From positions 3,209,715-3,273,714 of the forward strand of contig JAJKFL010000006.1 in the NCBI GenBank assembly GCA_021186555.1: a stretch of 64,000 nucleotides of DNA, read 5' to 3'. Both the position numbers and the translations under genes were made by a program. Shown here in pieces: positions 1 through 10,448 of the stretch. This DNA is from Reticulitermes speratus (taxonomy: Eukaryota; Arthropoda; Insecta; Blattodea; Rhinotermitidae). The notes under the pieces were generated by a model, which saw only the letters and a program-made list of their open reading frames with translations, did no database searches and was not told the origin of the DNA. The stretch's first letter is position 1. Each line of letters begins with the position of its first letter.

Positions 1-28
1 ATTTCTTAGTCGAAATAGCGTCAGTAAT

Positions 29-1651
29 AGATGTATGAATGAGTATGGAGCATTGGTGGAATGATACTGACAGGGGAAACTGAAGTACTGGAGAGAAACA
101 TTATACAGCGTTGGTGGTAGATGTATGAATGAGTATGGAGCATTGGTGGAATGATACTGACAGGGGAAAACTGAAGTACTGGGAGAGAAACATTATACAG
201 CGTTGGTGGTAGATGTATGAATGAGTATGGAGCATTGGTGGAATGATACTGACAGGGGAAACTGAAGTACTGGGAGAGAAACATTATACAGCGTTGGTGG
301 TAGATGTATGAATGAGTATGGAGCATTGGTGGAATGATACTGACAGGGGAAACTGAAGTACTGGGAGAGAAACATTATACAGCGTTGGTGGTAGATGTAT
401 GAATGAGTATGGAGCATTGGTGGAATGATACTGACAAGGAAAACTGAAGTACTGGGAGAGAAACATTATACAGCGTTGGTGGTAGATGTATGAATGAGTA
501 TGGAGCATTGGTGGAATGATACTGACAAGGGAAAACTGAAGTACTGGGAGAGAAACATTATACAGCGTTGGTGGTAGATGTATGAATGAGTATGGAGCAT
601 TGTGGGAATGATACTGACAGGGGAAACTGAAGTACTGGGAGAGAAACATTATACAGCGTTGGTGGTAGATGTATGAATGAGTATGGAGCATTGGTGGAAT
701 GATACTGACAAGGGAAAACTGAAGTACTGGGAGAGAAACATTATACAGCGTTGGTGGTAGATGTATTAATGAGTATGGAGCATTGGTGGAATGATACTGA
801 CAGGCGAAACTGAAGTACTGGGAGAGAAACATTATACAGCGTTGGTGGTAGATGTATGAATGAGTATGGAGCATTGGTGGAATGACACTGACAGGGGAAA
901 CTGAAGTACTGGAAGAGAAACATTATACAGCGTTGGTGGTAGATGTATGAATGAGTATGGAGCATTGGTGGAATGATACTGACAGGGGATACTGAAGTAC
1001 TGGGAGAGAAACATTATACAGCGTTGGTGGTAGATGTATGAATGAGTATGGAGCATTGGTGGAATGATACTGACAGGGGAAAACTGAAGTACTGGGAGAG
1101 AAATATTATACAGCGTTGGTGGTAGATGTATGAATGAGTATGGAGCATTGGTGGAATGATACTGACAGGGGAAACTGAAGTACTGGGAGAGAAACATTAT
1201 ACAGCGTTGGTGGTGGATGTATGAATGAGTATGGAGCGTTGGTGGAATGATACTGACAGGGGAAACTGAAGTACTGGGAGAGAAACATTATACAGCGTTG
1301 GTGGTAGATGTATGAATGAGTATGGAGCATTGGTGGAATGATACTGACAGAGGAAACTGAAGTACTGGGAGAGAAACATTATACAGCGTTGGTGGTAGAT
1401 GTATGAATGAGTATGGAGCATTGGTGGAATGATACTGACAGGGGAAAACTGAAGTACTGGGAGAAAAACATTATACAGCGTTGGTGGTAGATGTATGAAT
1501 GAGTATGGAGCATTGGTGGAATGATACTGACAGGGGAAACTGAAGTACTGGGAGAGAAACATTATACAGCGTTGGTGGTAGATGTTTGAATGAGTATGGA
1601 GCATTGGTGGAATGATACTGACAGGGGAAAACTGAAGTACTGGGAGAAAAA
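29..1651. repeat. 91-bp tandem array (about 18 units)
   Basis: A head-to-tail array of a 91/92-bp unit; the length difference comes from an extra A in an A-run. The unit contains GGAGCATTGGTGGAATGATA and GAAACTGAAGTACTGGGAG. Units are nearly identical, so the array is young or homogenised. The ORFs across it are repeat artefacts, because their peptide periodicity simply follows the DNA. Unit parts match the minus-strand body of the SINE seen at 15953-16240 and 16465-16725. The array probably lies in the last intron of the upstream OBP gene. Confidence 0.95.
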
Positions 1652-1775
1652 CCTGTCCCAGTGCCACCTTGACCACCATATTCTTACATGAACTAACTAA
1701 CCTGGGATTGAACGCGTGCCTACTCGGTAAGAAGTCGGCGAATAATTGCCTGAAATAAGGCACTGCCAATTACCG
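1651..1775 (-). mobile_element. tRNA-derived SINE, head fragment (family D)
   Basis: Directly abuts the last 91-bp unit. It carries CCTGTCCCAGTGCCACCTTG and a reversed B-box-like CCTGGGATTGAACGCG. Both match the reverse complement of the SINE at 15953-16240, in the same order. This places the tRNA-like head next to an array built from the SINE body. Confidence 0.6.
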
Positions 1776-2337
1776 TGAGGATGGAAGCAATTCGTTCTTT
1801 GAAACCTTTCGTAAAGGGCCATAACCCAGATTACTGCAGTGTCAATGAACTATGACACCTTACACAATGAAGCCAGTAATTTTCTCTGAAGTTGATAATC
1901 TGATATTCATGTTGCAACTGATACATGAGGTACTTTAGAAATTTTGAAAAAAAAAATATATAAACTTACATATATGTGAATATGGAGACTGCACAATCTG
2001 AAAGTTAAACTGTCATGCTGTTTGTCCGTTCCTTCATATTCATTTACGAACAGTTGCGATCAGAGAAAGTTAAATTATATCAAAGGTCATTTTAAAAAAA
2101 TCGGCGTTGTAACAACTTGCACCCAAATTATCAGCGTTTTAAAATTTTTTCACTTACGAAAAAAACATCTTAGCTAAAGTTTACATTAATTCTTTAGGTA
2201 CTCACGGCGGTGTCTGAGGACAACCTTCTGGTACATGATGCTTTCAGTATATCAAGAGACAGGATTATTAAGATTTATGAATCGACAGAAATGGGGGAAA
2301 AAAAGAGCATGATTTCAGACTACCACCGCGCTGTAAA
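1776..2337. other. intron-like unique sequence
   Basis: No gene, RNA or clear repeat is visible. It is AT-rich, with poly-A and poly-T runs. If the terminal exon at 2797 is real, this is intron sequence. I looked here for the short exon (28 nt, Cys-Pro) that precedes the terminal exon in the paralogues and did not find a convincing one. Confidence 0.5.
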
Positions 2338-2530
2338 TGAGATCTGCGCTCTTCTGGGATCTTACGCAGCGTAGAAGGGTAGTTTGTCACCTATGTTTCC
2401 TATTGGTCTCATATTCAAGGGTCAAATGACTGCTTGACCCTTGAAAATGGGATCGATAAGTTGTCCCGAAACATCGGTAACAGCTTACCATTCTACGCTG
2501 CGTAAATCCCAGAACAGTGCAGATCTCATG
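2338..2530. mobile_element. MITE with about 40-bp terminal inverted repeats
   Basis: The left arm begins with GAGATCTGCGCTCTTCTGGG and reads into TTACGCAGCGTAGAA. The right arm is its near-perfect reverse complement, ending in CAGTGCAGATCTCAT. Between the arms is a GACCCTTGAAAATGGGA...TGTCCCGAAACATCGG segment (2437-2482). There is no coding capacity. A related element with an expanded interior lies at 57220-57740. Confidence 0.75.
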
Positions 2531-2796
2531 CTGGGTGTTGTCTGGAAGGACTGAGGAAAACCAAAAAAACTTCAGTTAGTACAGCCAGCGCCCTAGTCGA
2601 GATCTGAACCAGTATCTTCCGAAAACGTATCAAAAGTTTTACCAACATTGCCACGTTAAACGTAACAGATCTGAAGAGGCAACGACTTCTAATTTCGGTC
2701 AGAACACCAAAGAGATAAGGTCAAAATTTGCACTGAAAACCAGCAAACTTGTGTCACTATCGCAGCACATACAGTTTTTTTTTTTATATATTTCAG

Positions 2797-2858
2797 GTGC
2801 AAAATGCGACGAATTTCGGCGAAAGCTAAGTGAAGTGATTGATGTGCTTAACGTGTAG
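2797..2858 (+). CDS. terminal exon of an upstream OBP-like gene (partial)
   Basis: Follows a strong acceptor (long T tract, then TTTCAG). Read with a split first codon, as in the neighbouring genes, it gives S-A-K-C-D-E-F-R-R-K-L then nine residues and TAG. The terminal exons of OBP-A (SEKCTKVWEQ) and OBP-B (SKYCDKRRQ) have the same layout: a serine codon split by the intron, one cysteine two or three residues later, then a short charged tail. AATAAA at 2922 fits a polyadenylation signal. The rest of the gene lies off the left edge or across the 91-bp array. Called by comparison; a chance ORF is possible for so short an exon. Confidence 0.6.
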
Positions 2859-2921
2859 AAAGCAGGGATGAGAGAATGGGAAAACTTTCATCGCTAAGAT
2901 ACAAGTGTACCCTAATACTGC

Positions 2922-2927
2922 AATAAA
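2922..2927 (+). other. polyadenylation signal of the upstream OBP-like gene
   Basis: AATAAA, 64 nt after the TAG of the terminal exon. Confidence 0.5.
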
Positions 2928-2929
2928 AT

Positions 2930-3250
2930 ATGTTACAGATAGTCAAGTGTGTTGCTTACTGTGATATGCTGACAGTTGCATACAACACCTGCTCCCATGT
3001 AACCCACGTTAGACAAAGTTAGTAAGGCAATAATGTAACTTGCTTATTACCTCCTTTGTCAGCGTAATGTGATTCCAAGTTGGTGTTGGGTAATTGGTTG
3101 CTTCGCCAAAGTGGTTTGTAAATCAGAGCCAAAGATCAACTCACACCAACAATTGCACCAAAACAAGTTTGTCACCGATTTATTTATTAAAAGTTTTCCC
3201 CAATACGCAATAATTTATGAATTATATCACAGTATATAATAATAATAATA
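2930..3250. other. intergenic, no feature seen
   Basis: No exon or recognisable element. Near 3120-3200 is a stretch (CAACTCACACCAACAATTGC) whose reverse-complement-like counterpart lies at 3895-3950. This hints that the SINE at 3253 and adjacent sequence inserted inside an older inverted-repeat element. Confidence 0.4.
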
Positions 3251-3252
3251 AT

Positions 3253-3653
3253 TCTTGGCTCAACAGCCCTGTATGGGCCTGGGCGTCCTCTTGCCTCCTC
3301 TTGTCGAGGTTACTAAGTCATGCGCATTCATGGCAGCTGGTGACCGGCCAGCTAGCCGCGCTTAGTGTTCTATCGATCCTGATGTGCACGCCAGAGCCAT
3401 CTGCCAGGCAGTCAGGAGACTTGGATGAGAAATGGAGGCAATTTGGCTTACGCAACATTTTTATTCATGCCCGTAAGGTTCTTTTACATGCCGTAAATCT
3501 ACGACATGGGACCGACGGCTTTACTTCCCCTCCGAAGGAAGTGGTGCTCCGGATTTTTATCATCCTTAAAAATCCATCGACCTCGGTCGGGATCGAACCC
3601 ACGAACCTTGGGTCCAGTGGCGAGCACTCTAACCACTAGTTCACCGAGGTCGC
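3253..3653 (-). mobile_element. tRNA-derived SINE (family C variant)
   Basis: On the minus strand the right end reads as a tRNA-like head with the B-box GGTTCGATCCC inside GTGGGTTCGATCCCGACC. The left end has CAACAGCCCTGTATGGGCCT, shared with the SINEs at 4496 and 60603. The extra middle part distinguishes it from those copies. No protein-coding capacity. Confidence 0.65.
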
Positions 3654-3831
3654 AATATCACAGCATATAGTTCAATATAATATACCACACTGTTTTACTA
3701 TTAATTTTAGCAATTTAACAGCTCTACTATTGTACAATTTTATACAATTTTATACAAAGTGGTAATAACGAATATTGACGCAACTGTTCTGATGTAACAA
3801 AGAACATTGGTCTGTGTACAAAATCCAACGA

Positions 3832-3875
3832 CCCCCTGATGATGGCAATATAGAAGTGTCGAAATGCATATTGGG
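3832..3875 (+). other. structured hairpin motif (hammerhead-like)
   Basis: CCCCCTGATGATGGCA...TGTCGAAATGCATATTGGG. A CTGATGA block is followed by a stem (GGCA/TGTC), GAAA, a palindromic ATGCAT and a GGG able to pair with the upstream CCC. One of many dispersed copies of the same architecture; see findings. Confidence 0.4.
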
Positions 3876-4369
3876 AAAATCTTTTAATAAATAAATCAGT
3901 GACAAAACTTGTTTTGGTGCGTTTGTTGGTGTGAGTTGATCAATTGTACAAAAATGCACGGTAAATATAACGTGAAGTTCAGAGCCAAAGAGTTTTATCT
4001 TCTCAGAAAACCAAAGGGGACAAATCGACTTGACTAGATTACATGGGACATTGTTTGATGCTGTTGCAAGCTAATGGAAGTCATTTTGTTCACGTACTGA
4101 CACGTGACAAGATCTGACAGTTTCTTGTTTACAGTGCTCGGCTGATAGATGTTTTAGAGCCGTAAATAAAGTGTCAAGACTGTGTTTACTGAAATGCTGA
4201 GGGGTGCAAATAACGATAGTTATGAAATCTAATGTTAATGTGAGGGTAAGATTCAATCGACATGCCTAAAGCTTCAATCTACCCCATTTGCTTCCCGAGC
4301 AGAATAAAAGTTTCATCCCGATAGAAGAGATATTTCACATGACCGTCAGCACGTAACTGTGAAAACGAG
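3876..4369. other. no gene seen
   Basis: Unique-looking AT-rich sequence. Six-frame reading shows only short, composition-driven ORFs. Confidence 0.5.
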
Positions 4370-4945
4370 AAAACGTAAAGCAATCTCATTGCAAACCTGG
4401 ACAGACCTTTAGGGTTCCAGGAGGTTGAGGCTCCCAGATTTATAGACAATCGGTACATGAAGGTGGTAAGGTTGTCAGCCGTACGCACCGGCCGCTTTTT
4501 TTTATATGGCTCGACAGCCCTATATGAGCCTGGGCCTCCTCGTTTCGTCGAGGCTTCACGATCACACACTTTAGACACACCACACTCGGTAGGACTCCTC
4601 TGGACGAGTGATCAGCCCGTCGCAGAGACCTCTACCTGACAACACACAGCACTCACAAGAGACAGACATCCATGCCCCCTGTGGGATTCGAACCCACGAT
4701 CCTAGTAAGCGAGCGGCCGAAGACCCACGCCTTAGACCGCACGGCTACTGGGATCGACCGGCCGCCTTTACCCCCCAGGAAATATTCCTGGTACTCATTT
4801 CTGTTAGAGGCTGAGTCGACCCCAGTGCCATAGTGCGACCGAAAGGATTATGTTACTGAAAAAGTCCAATCAAACCATCGGGAATCGAACCCGCGACCTT
4901 TCGGCTTGTAGCGCAGTGCCTCAACCAACTGCGCCAACGCGTGCC
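4370..4945 (-). mobile_element. tRNA-derived SINE (family B), split by another SINE
   Basis: The outer element runs from AAAGCAATCTCATTGC to the tRNA-like head GCGCCAACGCGTGCCCC on the minus strand, including GGGAATCGAACCCGCGACC (reversed B-box). An uninterrupted copy lies at 9713-10027. Here it is interrupted at 4496 by a family C SINE, flanked on both sides by ACCGGCCGC (4487-4495 and 4757-4765). Confidence 0.85.
4496..4756 (-). mobile_element. nested tRNA-derived SINE (family C) with target-site duplication
   Basis: T-tract end at 4496 (poly-A on the minus strand), body with CTCGACAGCCCTATATGAGC, and minus-strand tRNA-like head containing the B-box GGGTTCGAATCCC. The flanking 9-bp direct repeat ACCGGCCGC is present once in the intact family B copy near 9837, as expected for a target-site duplication. 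A close relative is at 60603-60864. Confidence 0.85.
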
Positions 4946-5689
4946 CCAACAAGGAAAGGTAAGACCTGAAAATTAACAGGGCAGAGATGGACGGATGCGA
5001 ATATGGCGCCCAGCGGACAGGCAACTGTACGAGACTATGTAAGCCACACAGGGAATTGTCTTGTAGAAAGTAAAAGTGAAAGAATTCTCCAGACTAACTA
5101 AAGCATACTTCAGGTTAGAGATTTAAAATGCGTATACATAGTGCTAATTATTTATTAAATCACTTACGTTACGAAAGGCTTAATGTTAATAAACATGTAT
5201 AATGGCACTGGACGTTGCTTGCCGTAAATGAAGAGAGATTTCCCGAGGAATTGAGCCAATATTGATGTACAGTTAGTGTAGTAAATACATAAACAGTACA
5301 AATAAATACGTACGCAAAATCAGCGCTTATGTTTACAACTATGATTTTAACCAGAATTATGCCTAATGTACACTATATGGACAGACGTAAATCAAAATCG
5401 CTCTGCCATCGAGGAATATTAATGCAGATGATATCCGAAATAGTTGACTAAATCCTTCAAAAATTGTGTAAAGCCATTGCAGGAAACACAAGTAAAGTCC
5501 TACCTCGTAGTCACAACTGTGTTGCGAGGAACTTCAGACGATTTTCTGCGCCATCACAAGGCGTTTAAAGACCTTCCCACGACATGCTGACCCAACACAG
5601 ACATTTGGTCTCCTCGCAGTCCCGCTTCGTGCGCTTTAAATTCGGGCCGTAGCCTATATGTTACCCGACATAAATATATACTTATAATC
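4946..5689. other. no gene seen
   Basis: Intergenic AT-rich sequence between the nested SINE and the 34-bp array. No splice-site and reading-frame combination resembling the OBP exons was found. Confidence 0.5.
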
Positions 5690-7259
5690 GCACTGATTCT
5701 GCAGTCACAAGACAGTAAGGATGTCACTAATTCTGCAGTCACAAGACAGTAAGGATGTCACTAATTCTGCAGTCACAAGACAGTCAGGCTGTCACTAATT
5801 CTGCAGTCACAAGACAGTAAGGATGTCACTAATTCTGCAGTCACAAGACAGTCAGGATGTCACTAATTCTGCAGTCACAAGACAGTCAGGATGTCACTAA
5901 TTCTGCAGTCACAAGACAGTCAGGATGTCACTAATTCTGCAGTCACAAGACAGTCAGGATGTCACTAATTCTGCAGTCACAAGACAGTCAGGATGTCACT
6001 AATTCTGCAGTCACAAGACAGTCAGGATGTCACTAATTCTGCAGTCACAAGACAGTAAGGATGTCACTAATTCTGCAGTCACAAGACAGTAAGGATGTCA
6101 CTAATTCTGCAGTCACAAGACAGTAAGGATGTCACTAATTCTGCAGTCACAAGACAGTCAGGATGTCACTAATTCTGCAGTCACAAGACAGTAAGGATGT
6201 CACTAATTCTGCAGTCACAAGACAGTCAGGATTTCACTAATTCTGCAGTCACAAGACAGTCAGGATGTCACTAATTCTGCAGTCACAAGACAGTCAGGAT
6301 GTCACTAATTCTGCAGTCACAAGACAGTAAGGATGTCACTAATTCTGCAGTCACAAGACAGTAAGGATGTCATTAATTCTGCAGTCACAAGACAGTCAGG
6401 ATGTCACTAATTCTGCAGTCACAAGACAGTCAGGATGTCACTAATTCTGCAGTCACAAGACAGTCAGGATTTCACTAATTCTGCAGTCACAAGACAGTCA
6501 GGATGTCACTAATTCTGCAGTCACAAGACAGTCAGGATGTCACTAATTCTGCAGTCACAAGACAGTCAGGATTTCACTAATTCTGCAGTCACAAGACAGT
6601 CAGGATGTCACTAATTCTGCAGTCACAAGACAGTCAGGATGTCACTAATTGTGCAGTCACAAGACAGTCAGGATTTCACTAATTCTGCAGTCACAAGACA
6701 GTCAGGATGTCACTAATTCTGCAGTCACAAGACAGTCAGGATGTCACTAATTCTGCAGTCACAAGACAGTCAGGATTTCACTAATTCTGCAGTCACAAGA
6801 CAGTCAGGATGTCACTAATTGTGCAGTCACAAGACAGTCAGGATGTCACTAATTCTGCAGTCACAAGACAGTCAGGATGTCACTAATTCTGCAGTCACAA
6901 GACAGTCAGGATGTCACTAATTGTGCAGTCACAAGACAGTCAGGATTTCACTAATTCTGCAGTCACAAGACAGTCAGGATTTCACTAATTCTGCAGTCAC
7001 AAGACAGTCAGGATGTCACTAATTCTGCAGTCACAAGACAGTCAGGATTTCACTAATTCTGCAGTCACAAGACAGTCAGGATGTCACTAATTGTGCAGTC
7101 ACAAGACAGTCAGGATTTCACTAATTCTGCAGTCACAAGACAGTCAGGATGTCACTAATTCTGCATCACAAGACATCAGATGTCATTATTCTGCAGTCAC
7201 AAGACAGTCAGGATTCACTAATTCTGCAGTCACAAGACAGTAAGGATATCACTAATTCT
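5690..7259. repeat. 34-bp tandem array (about 46 units)
   Basis: Unit built around CACTAATTCTGCAGTCACAA and GACAGTCAGGATGT. Variants are GACAGTAAGG, GGATTTC and TTGTGCAG, distributed in blocks, which suggests local unequal exchange. Units become irregular, with small deletions, from about 7165 to the right edge. Each regular unit contains a PstI-type CTGCAG palindrome. Intergenic, upstream of OBP-A. Confidence 0.95.
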
Positions 7260-7895
7260 TCTCCCACACAACAGTCTTTACACCTAAGGTGATGATATAT
7301 CCTGGGACCCTAATTTTCACTGGCAAAGCAATAAAAGCCAAACGCCTCAGTATTTCAACCGCCGACCAAGATGATCCTCTTACATCTAGCAACTGTCTGT
7401 GTTGAGATGCTTACCAGCACTGCACAGCCATCAATGTGTGTAACGTTGTGATCTTGTTACCTGAAAGGTAAAAGAAGAACTGTCAAACTCTGACAAAATA
7501 ACGTACTTATATTACTACATTTAGAGTTATTTCACTAAAAGCATTCAGTAAAGGCAATAGATGTGAAAAGAATAAAGGAAACAGCTGTCTAGACATACAT
7601 TTTACTTCTCTAGAGATTTACAAATTACTGGATTCGCTTTACGGCGCTCGAAACAGAACCCGGTCAACCGTCTGTAAACTTTATACATCTTGGCACGAAT
7701 ACACGACACAGTAAGTGAGATTATCGGATATTTATGTAAACGTCATAAGTAATGAAACGTCGCACACACCTTTAATAAAACAGCATGGAAGTGTGTGCCC
7801 CATAATATAGCCATTAAATCTGCAACGACCTTTCTTACAGTGTCTTACACGTAAAATTCTCTGGTTCGAAAAATTATTTTACGGTCTTAAGTAAA
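7260..7895. other. no gene seen
   Basis: Intergenic sequence of ordinary composition. No supported exon, RNA or repeat. Confidence 0.5.
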
Positions 7896-8205
7896 GGAAA
7901 AGGTAAAGGTATATTTGTCCTTTGTAGGCCATGAAGGTGTATTGGTGGAGTGGAGGTATAGTACCATACTTTCTTAACCTCGGAAATGCATGAGGGTGAG
8001 TGGTTTGTTTTTCCCGACCACTTTATTCTCGGAGAAACAACCCCCAGCACCCATTGAAGAGAAGGCTGTTTGGGCCCCAGAAACCGTCTGGAGATTTTGA
8101 TAAAGAGAAAAACCTCTTGCTCGTATCACAAGAATCGAAAAAAGATCCTTCTTAGCCCGTAGCGTGGTGACTATACTGACTGAGCTATCCCGGCTCCTGG
8201 CTCTG
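7896..8205 (-). mobile_element. tRNA-derived SINE (family A, divergent)
   Basis: Starts with AAAGGTAAAGGT and the GGCCATGAAGG tail typical of family A. On the minus strand it ends with a tRNA-like head whose reverse complement includes AGCTCAGTCAGTATAGTCAC. Much more diverged than the copies at 49778 or 52053, so an older insertion. Confidence 0.65.
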
Positions 8206-9085
8206 TATAAGGTGTAGCTTGTTGTTTGGCCAAAATGGTAAAAAAATCGGAATTATTGGCGAGTTTTGACACTGACATCCACAACACATTCCAACAAAAA
8301 TTTGCAGATTTTTATGGGACCTAAGGACAACTTTATGGGACGTAAGGACAACTTCCGTTATGGCCTTATGGTGATGTGAGTTATGTAACGTAGGCTTTGT
8401 AGTCGGCCCTCGTGGTTCAAAAACAAAATGTTCGAGTAATTTTACGGAAACATCTGTCGTACTGACCAGTGCCGTAATTTAATCAGCGGTTTACAAAATG
8501 CAGAGTAATTCCACTTCCTGTGACCTTACGTAAATTTTATTATGGGTCAATATTGCCGAAAATCGAAACGAAGTGACCAATCACGGCGAGAGGTTTCCGT
8601 GCCGAATTTCAAAAGAAAAAGTTTCCAAAAATTTGGCTTCATTGCTATGTTACAGACAAGAGGACAGACACGATCGTTATAAATTGCGTTTCTTTTAGCT
8701 TTGTAACGGAGGCCTAACATTTCAATTGCGAGTGGATAATAAATTTTTGATATGAAAAGAATAAATGTTAATTGCAAGCAGCAAATGACAGCCTGCTGAC
8801 AGCCTTGACAGGATATGTCCTTCCCGTATTAACGCACCTGACAAACCGTGACGCGCATGCGCAGTTTTATATTCCTCACGACATTGTACCATGTCCTAGA
8901 CCAATAGTTTTCTAGTTATCAACCAGTAGGTGGCGACCCACTCAGAATCGCTAGTGCAAGTCTCAAACACATACGTTCAACATGCGTAAAACATGCGTTC
9001 ACATGATTACACACTCCCAAAACGTCCACACCCATCCTCACATTCAGTGAGTCCCACAATTCTATCCTGGCTGTAAAACTGCCGA
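8206..9085. other. no gene seen
   Basis: No exon with supported splice sites and no recognised element. A partial direct repeat (TTTATGGGACCTAAGGACAA and TTTATGGGACGTAAGGACAA) occurs at 8312-8350. Confidence 0.5.
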
Positions 9086-9180
9086 AGCGTGAAGCTGACC
9101 ACTCAACTCCATCTAATGCCGAGGTTAAGAATGAGTGGAGCTATACCTCTATTCCCACTCTATACTTTCATGGTGTGGAC
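9086..9180 (+). mobile_element. SINE tail fragment (family A), left partner of an inverted pair
   Basis: GCGTGAAGCTGACCACTCAA followed by a GTGGAGCTATACCTCTATTC-type tail, as at the end of plus-strand family A elements. It faces a minus-strand family A copy at 9263, so the two can form a large inverted repeat. Confidence 0.6.
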
Positions 9181-9262
9181 ACCGTTACGTCTTGTCTTAA
9201 ACGTTTCACCCTGTGCAGAATACGATAGCATGCGGGAGGAACACATATTTAACTTTTCACCT

Positions 9263-9471
9263 CAGCATTAGATGGAAGTGAGTGGTCAGCTTCACGCTCC
9301 GGCCGCTTTATTATCGGGGAAAGTGCCCCAGATATCTAATGAATAGAAGGCTTGGTGGTCCTCACAATGTATTTGGACATTGTGGAGGAGAGAAATATCT
9401 ATTGCTTCTGTCCAGAATCAAACCCCGAGTCGTCTAGTCCACAGCCTAGTCACTATACTGACTACCACATG
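9263..9471 (-). mobile_element. tRNA-derived SINE (family A, divergent)
   Basis: Begins TCAGCATTAGATGGAAGTGA and contains GTGGTCAGCTTCACGCTCCG. Ends in a decayed tRNA-like head (CTAGTCACTATACTGACTAC). Inverted relative to 9086-9180. Confidence 0.6.
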
Positions 9472-9712
9472 AACCTTTCACTGTGACAAAGATTCGTAGT
9501 GTATTCTGGTGGTATATAACTCCGTGTAGATTGGTAGATGAAATCCGAAGATTCGGACGTCTCAACACTCCCATCTTTAGTGCAGAAATTAAGACACAGA
9601 GACAGCAGATTCCTGTTAAACTCGTACCCACTTACCAGGCTAGACGGTGTCATAACCGAAATACTACGAGTACAATAGGAAGAGTAATGAATGTTGTTAA
9701 TTCGTCAGTAAG

Positions 9713-10027
9713 GTAAAGGTAAAGGTAAAGCAATCCCATTACAGGCCTAGACAGGCCCTGAGCGGTCCAGGAGGTTGAGGCTCACAGATTTGTACACAAT
9801 CGGCACATGAAGGTGGTAAGGTTGTCAGCCCTACACACCGGCCGCCTTTACCCCCCAGGAAATATTCCTGGTACTCATTTCTGTTAGAGGCTGAGTCGAC
9901 CCCAGGGCCATAGTGCGACCGAAACGATTATGTCAAGGAATTAATTCCAATGACACCATCGGGAATGGAACCCGCGACGTTCCGGTTTGTAGCGTAGTGC
10001 CTCAACCAACTGCGCCACCGCGCGCCC
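9713..10027 (-). mobile_element. tRNA-derived SINE (family B), uninterrupted
   Basis: Begins with GGTAAAGGTAAAGGTAAAGC and ends with the minus-strand tRNA-like head, visible as CTCAACCAACTGCGCCACCG. It is nearly collinear with the split copy at 4370-4945 and supplies the empty-site sequence for the insertion there. Confidence 0.8.
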
Positions 10028-10311
10028 CGTTAATTCGTCAGTACGTAAACAGATTTAGAATATTTCTATGGAGGCTAAATTATACGATTCTGCTTTGTCA
10101 TCGTCTGACAAACAATATGAATGAAAATACTGAATAATTTGTGGGCTCGAATTATGTGTAGATCCTATACATATTTAACGTCATTTCCGGGGACATTGTA
10201 ATGTAAAACTGAATGCAATTTTACGTCACAGGCTGTCAGTTGACTGTCACATCAACTTAACATCCGACAGCAGAACAACTTCAAAAGACTACTCACGCTC
10301 CAACATATATC

Positions 10312-10322
10312 TATATATATAA
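10312..10322 (+). promoter_or_regulatory. TATA box of OBP-A
   Basis: TATATATAAAG in otherwise mixed sequence, about 50 nt upstream of the OBP-A start codon. This leaves a 5' leader of roughly 25-30 nt, as is usual for short secreted-protein genes. Confidence 0.55.
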
Positions 10323-10369
10323 AGATTCAGCCTTAAAGCGAGGTAAATCCACAAGAACACTGAGTCAAT

Positions 10370-10448
10370 ATGGACTGCTTAAACCTGCTGCTAATTTTCG
10401 TCATCAGCGCTGCTGCAGTAACAGGCTTCCAGCTCAATTCCAATCCCG
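10370..10448 (+). CDS. OBP-A exon 1 (signal peptide)
   Basis: ATG followed by 25 residues with a hydrophobic core, cleavage expected near VTG/FQ. Donor CCG/GTAAGT, phase 1. Same length (79 nt) and phase as OBP-C exon 1. Confidence 0.8.

Noticed and set aside
21..1769. ORFs of 74-196 codons on the minus strand
   Set aside because: Peptide repeats follow the 91-bp satellite exactly; no non-repetitive coding sequence.
2197..2230. Possible short exon after TTCTTTAG
   Set aside because: Phase and sequence do not match the Cys-Pro exon expected before the terminal exon at 2797; no cysteine.
3217..3639. 140-codon plus-strand ORF
   Set aside because: Runs through a minus-strand SINE; the end translates the tRNA-like head.
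4680..4756. tRNA gene on the minus strand
   Set aside because: Same reasoning: head of a family C SINE with target-site duplication.
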